Assembly: GCA_023252395.1 (NCBI GenBank)
Contig: JAJPDY010000059.1
Location: 1-6,997 of the forward strand
DNA length: 6,997 bases
From: Nitrososphaera sp.
GTDB taxonomy: Archaea > Thermoproteota > Nitrososphaeria > Nitrososphaerales > Nitrososphaeraceae
Reading direction: 5' to 3'
In this document: positions 5,459 to 6,997 of the stretch, piece after piece
Position numbering within the stretch: position 1 is the stretch's first letter
Layout: every line of letters begins with the position of its first letter
Notes under the pieces: model-generated
Databases searched by the model: none
Told to the model about the DNA's origin: nothing
The model's input: only the letters and a program-made list of their open reading frames with translations
Position numbers and translations under genes: made by a program

Positions 5459-6553
5459 ATGATAAAGATTATAAACGTGGTAGAGTCAAATCCTCTCGTG
5501 AAGTCTTATGCCACGTTGCTTTCCGGAATAATTGTAGCGCTTTTGGTTACTGGCTTTATTTCCCAGGCATATGCAGCAGATATGGCGGCAACATTGATAC
5601 CCGATCTTGACAAGTCTAACGCCACATTCGTCGGTGTCAAGAATTTGACCCTCCGATATCCTGAGGGAAGCTCTGTTGCACAACAGCTAAATGGCAAGAC
5701 TGACAGATTGGATTTTACAATTAATGCAACTGCATCAGACCCCCGCGTGGCCAGCTTGGTACAGGAAACTAACAAGGCATTTGCGGCCGCAAAGAGCCCT
5801 GTACAGGTCAATGCTACACTTGTACATTATCAAGCAAAAATTTCAGGTGGACCATCATCTGCCTCGATATCAGTAAAAGTTGAATACCACCCCACTATCC
5901 AGAAATTTGTCTTGTCAAAAGATTCACAATCGGGTGGAACCATCGTGGATCTTGAATGGAGGACATTTGTAATAAACGGACCGGTCATTGTGAAATCTCC
6001 CGAAAATGGAGATGTTAACATTAATCAAGGAATAGGTGTACTTCAAGCACTTGAGGATAAATATCCCGGTCTTGCATCCAAGATATCAAATTCAGAACTT
6101 ACAAAGCCTTTCACAGAACCTGTAATGGATTTTAGTAGGTTCAATACCCCGATGGGCAACTGGCACTTTCTTTTTGATCCTGTTGGGGCATACGGTGGCG
6201 GAACTATCACAGGTTCAGACTATGGAGGAGCTCGAGCATTATCTGTATACTCGCTAGGCGAAAGCAGCTTCCGAGAAGGGACATTTGAAGCACAAGAGAC
6301 ACAGGCTTCTGGAACACTAGATGGATCAGCGATCAGTGTAAAAGCACAAACGCCTCCTCCCAGCGGCCAGCTTACAATAGCAGGATATTCTAAACTGCAA
6401 GGAAGCCAAGGCTCAGAGTTTGCGATAGTGACAAGTGAAGCCCCTGCAGACGCGCAAACCTCGACTGGCGGATTCCCGATACAGGTGCTGCTTGTATTTG
6501 GCGGAATGATGGGTGCAATAGCTATCTTCATACTCTTCAAGGCGAGAAAGTAA
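5459..6553 (+). CDS. Exported, C-terminally membrane-anchored protein of unknown function
   Basis: I do not recognise a family. From ATG 5459 the protein has 364 residues. A long polar N-region precedes a hydrophobic core (about residues 19-34, TLLSGIIVALLVTGFI) and a signal-peptidase-like site SQAYA|AD after A39. The mature part is beta-rich and ends with a Gly/Thr/Pro-rich segment, then a membrane helix (about 340-360, IQVLLVFGGMMGAIAIFILF) and a basic KARK tail, so it should face the cell exterior. Four N-glycosylation sequons (N54, N62, N89, N118) cluster in the first third. ATG 5447 or TTG 5414 would extend it, but 5459 fits the TATA spacing best. Third-position use looks more A/T-rich than in cofC, cofD or DUF2070. 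It could be a cell-surface or S-layer-associated protein, which is a guess. Confidence 0.8.
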   Translation: MIKIINVVESNPLVKSYATLLSGIIVALLVTGFISQAYAADMAATLIPDLDKSNATFVGVKNLTLRYPEGSSVAQQLNGKTDRLDFTINATASDPRVASLVQETNKAFAAAKSPVQVNATLVHYQAKISGGPSSASISVKVEYHPTIQKFVLSKDSQSGGTIVDLEWRTFVINGPVIVKSPENGDVNINQGIGVLQALEDKYPGLASKISNSELTKPFTEPVMDFSRFNTPMGNWHFLFDPVGAYGGGTITGSDYGGARALSVYSLGESSFREGTFEAQETQASGTLDGSAISVKAQTPPPSGQLTIAGYSKLQGSQGSEFAIVTSEAPADAQTSTGGFPIQVLLVFGGMMGAIAIFILFKARK

Positions 6554-6570
6554 AAGCTGCGCCTCTCCCG

Positions 6571-6584
6571 CTTTAATTTATTTC
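6571..6584 (+). promoter_or_regulatory. T/A-rich element after the exported-protein gene
   Basis: CTTTAATTTATTTC follows a pyrimidine-rich stretch 18 bp after the stop. It may be the T-rich terminator of the upstream gene, or a TATA box for the following small gene with a leader of about 45 nt. A second candidate box (CTATTATCC, 6618-6626) lies 26 bp before the ATG at 6648 and would give a leaderless message. The sequence does not decide between them. Confidence 0.35.
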
Positions 6585-6647
6585 ACAAGCAGGTACATAC
6601 AATCTAAATCACAATGCCTATTATCCAAAATCAAGCTTGCTCAAATA

Positions 6648-6803
6648 ATGAGGACAGAAGAAGAGGCAAAATACGACCTCAACGAGCAGATATTCGAGTT
6701 GTATGACAGCGGCATGTCTGTCGAGAATATCTCGGGACGCCTCAACACGACTGTCGACTATGTCAATTCCGTTCTCGGTAACGTGCCAGTAGAAGCAGGC
6801 TAG
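6648..6803 (+). CDS. Small helix-turn-helix-like protein (51 aa)
   Basis: A short intact frame, below common length cut-offs. Residues 12-44 read as two helices with a tight turn, LYDSGMSVENISGRLNTTV followed by DYVNSVL. This is the pattern of simple helix-turn-helix units, with a glycine turn, a small residue before the recognition helix and spaced hydrophobics. It may bind DNA or form a small protein-binding module. No other domain is present. ATG at 6648 is the only start in frame, and no ATG, GTG or TTG was found in that frame back to at least 6591. Its TAG stop overlaps the stop of the convergent PUA gene through CTAG, the same junction as two others in the window, which supports the frame being real. 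Confidence 0.65.
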   Translation: MRTEEEAKYDLNEQIFELYDSGMSVENISGRLNTTVDYVNSVLGNVPVEAG

Positions 6804-6997
6804 CCTTCGTCTCTCAGGTAGTATCCGGCGTCTGCCAGCGTTGTTATAGTAGCTTTGCCCTTTTGCGAAAGCGACTGACCCGCAAACCTTGTCCTTCCGA
6901 TGCCTATGGCTTCCTGCTTTGTGTTAAGTATAATGACGAGATCATTTTCTTTTAGCTCTTCAGACGCTTCCACTATCGATTCGCCCATGACATCCCT
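6800..6997 (-). CDS. PUA-domain protein, Nip7-like (partial, C-terminal end)
   Basis: The frame stays open to the window edge, so the N-terminal part of the gene lies outside. The visible 65 residues form most of a PUA RNA-binding domain: RDVMGESIVEASEELKEND, then LVIILNTKQEAIGIGRTRF, then KGKATITTLADAGYYLRDEG. The final ADAGYYLRDE resembles the ADIGEYLR-E ending of Nip7 proteins, which work in large-subunit ribosome and rRNA maturation. Archaeosine transglycosylases and Cbf5 also carry PUA domains and cannot be excluded from this fragment alone. The ATG at 6988 is probably internal, because the PUA match continues upstream of it. It ends on TAG, sharing CTAG with the small helix-turn-helix gene. 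Confidence 0.75.
   Translation of the reverse strand, partial: RDVMGESIVEASEELKENDLVIILNTKQEAIGIGRTRFAGQSLSQKGKATITTLADAGYYLRDEG

Noticed and set aside
6632..6639. 8-bp palindrome CAAGCTTG before the small helix-turn-helix gene
   Set aside because: Considered as an operator for autoregulation, but a single 8-bp palindrome is expected by chance and no second copy was seen.
6614..6706. About 30-codon frame starting at ATG 6614, just downstream of the T/A-rich element
   Set aside because: The Arg-rich product has no pattern and overlaps the better-supported 51-residue frame in another register. An upstream regulatory ORF is possible but unsupported.
1..6997. CRISPR array, insertion sequence, tRNA or rRNA gene, attachment site
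   Set aside because: Intergenic gaps are all under 100 bp. I saw no spaced repeats, terminal inverted repeats, transposase motifs or tRNA-like folds in them.

Overview
The window looks like a stretch of core chromosome from a thaumarchaeon (Nitrososphaeria), most likely a Nitrososphaera-like soil ammonia oxidiser. The archaeal assignment rests on aIF1 with its N-terminal zinc knuckle, Sec61-beta, a Sjogren-autoantigen (UPF0148) zinc-ribbon protein, a DUF2070 membrane protein and the coenzyme F420 genes cofC and cofD. TATA boxes about 30 bp before several start codons, with almost no 5' leader, also fit archaea. The narrower genus guess is from general protein resemblance and roughly balanced GC content, and is an inference. 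No RNA gene, insertion sequence, CRISPR array or prophage was seen.

Layout. (1) 20-1011: aIF1 (-) diverges from a UPF0148 zinc-ribbon protein (+), followed by a small Sec61-beta gene (+) with its own TATA box. (2) 1019-2776: a DUF2070 membrane protein starts 8 nt after Sec61-beta and probably shares its transcript. (3) 2773-3411: a winged-helix plus PD-(D/E)XK (Mrr-like) nuclease (-), convergent with DUF2070. (4) 3473-3832: a small membrane-anchored protein (+), divergent from the nuclease across one TATA-like element. (5) 3829-5396: the cofD-cofC operon (-), two consecutive steps of F420 synthesis, both genes starting with TTG and overlapping by TTGA. (6) 5459-6553: an exported, C-terminally anchored protein of unknown function (+), divergent from cofD across a single TATA-like element about equally far from both start codons. 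(7) 6648-6803: a 51-residue helix-turn-helix-like protein (+). (8) 6800-6997: the C-terminal part of a PUA-domain (Nip7-like) protein (-), cut by the window edge.

Functionally the region mixes translation and ribosome factors (aIF1, PUA protein), protein export (Sec61-beta, perhaps DUF2070), cofactor F420 synthesis and several unknowns. Its most striking feature is architectural. All three convergent gene junctions share the same 4-bp CTAG overlap, in which both genes end on TAG. Two divergent pairs appear to share one near-symmetric core promoter element. I saw no clear new defence or mobile system. The best functional leads are the DUF2070 soluble domain with its His/Asp motifs, next to Sec61-beta, and the orphan nuclease.
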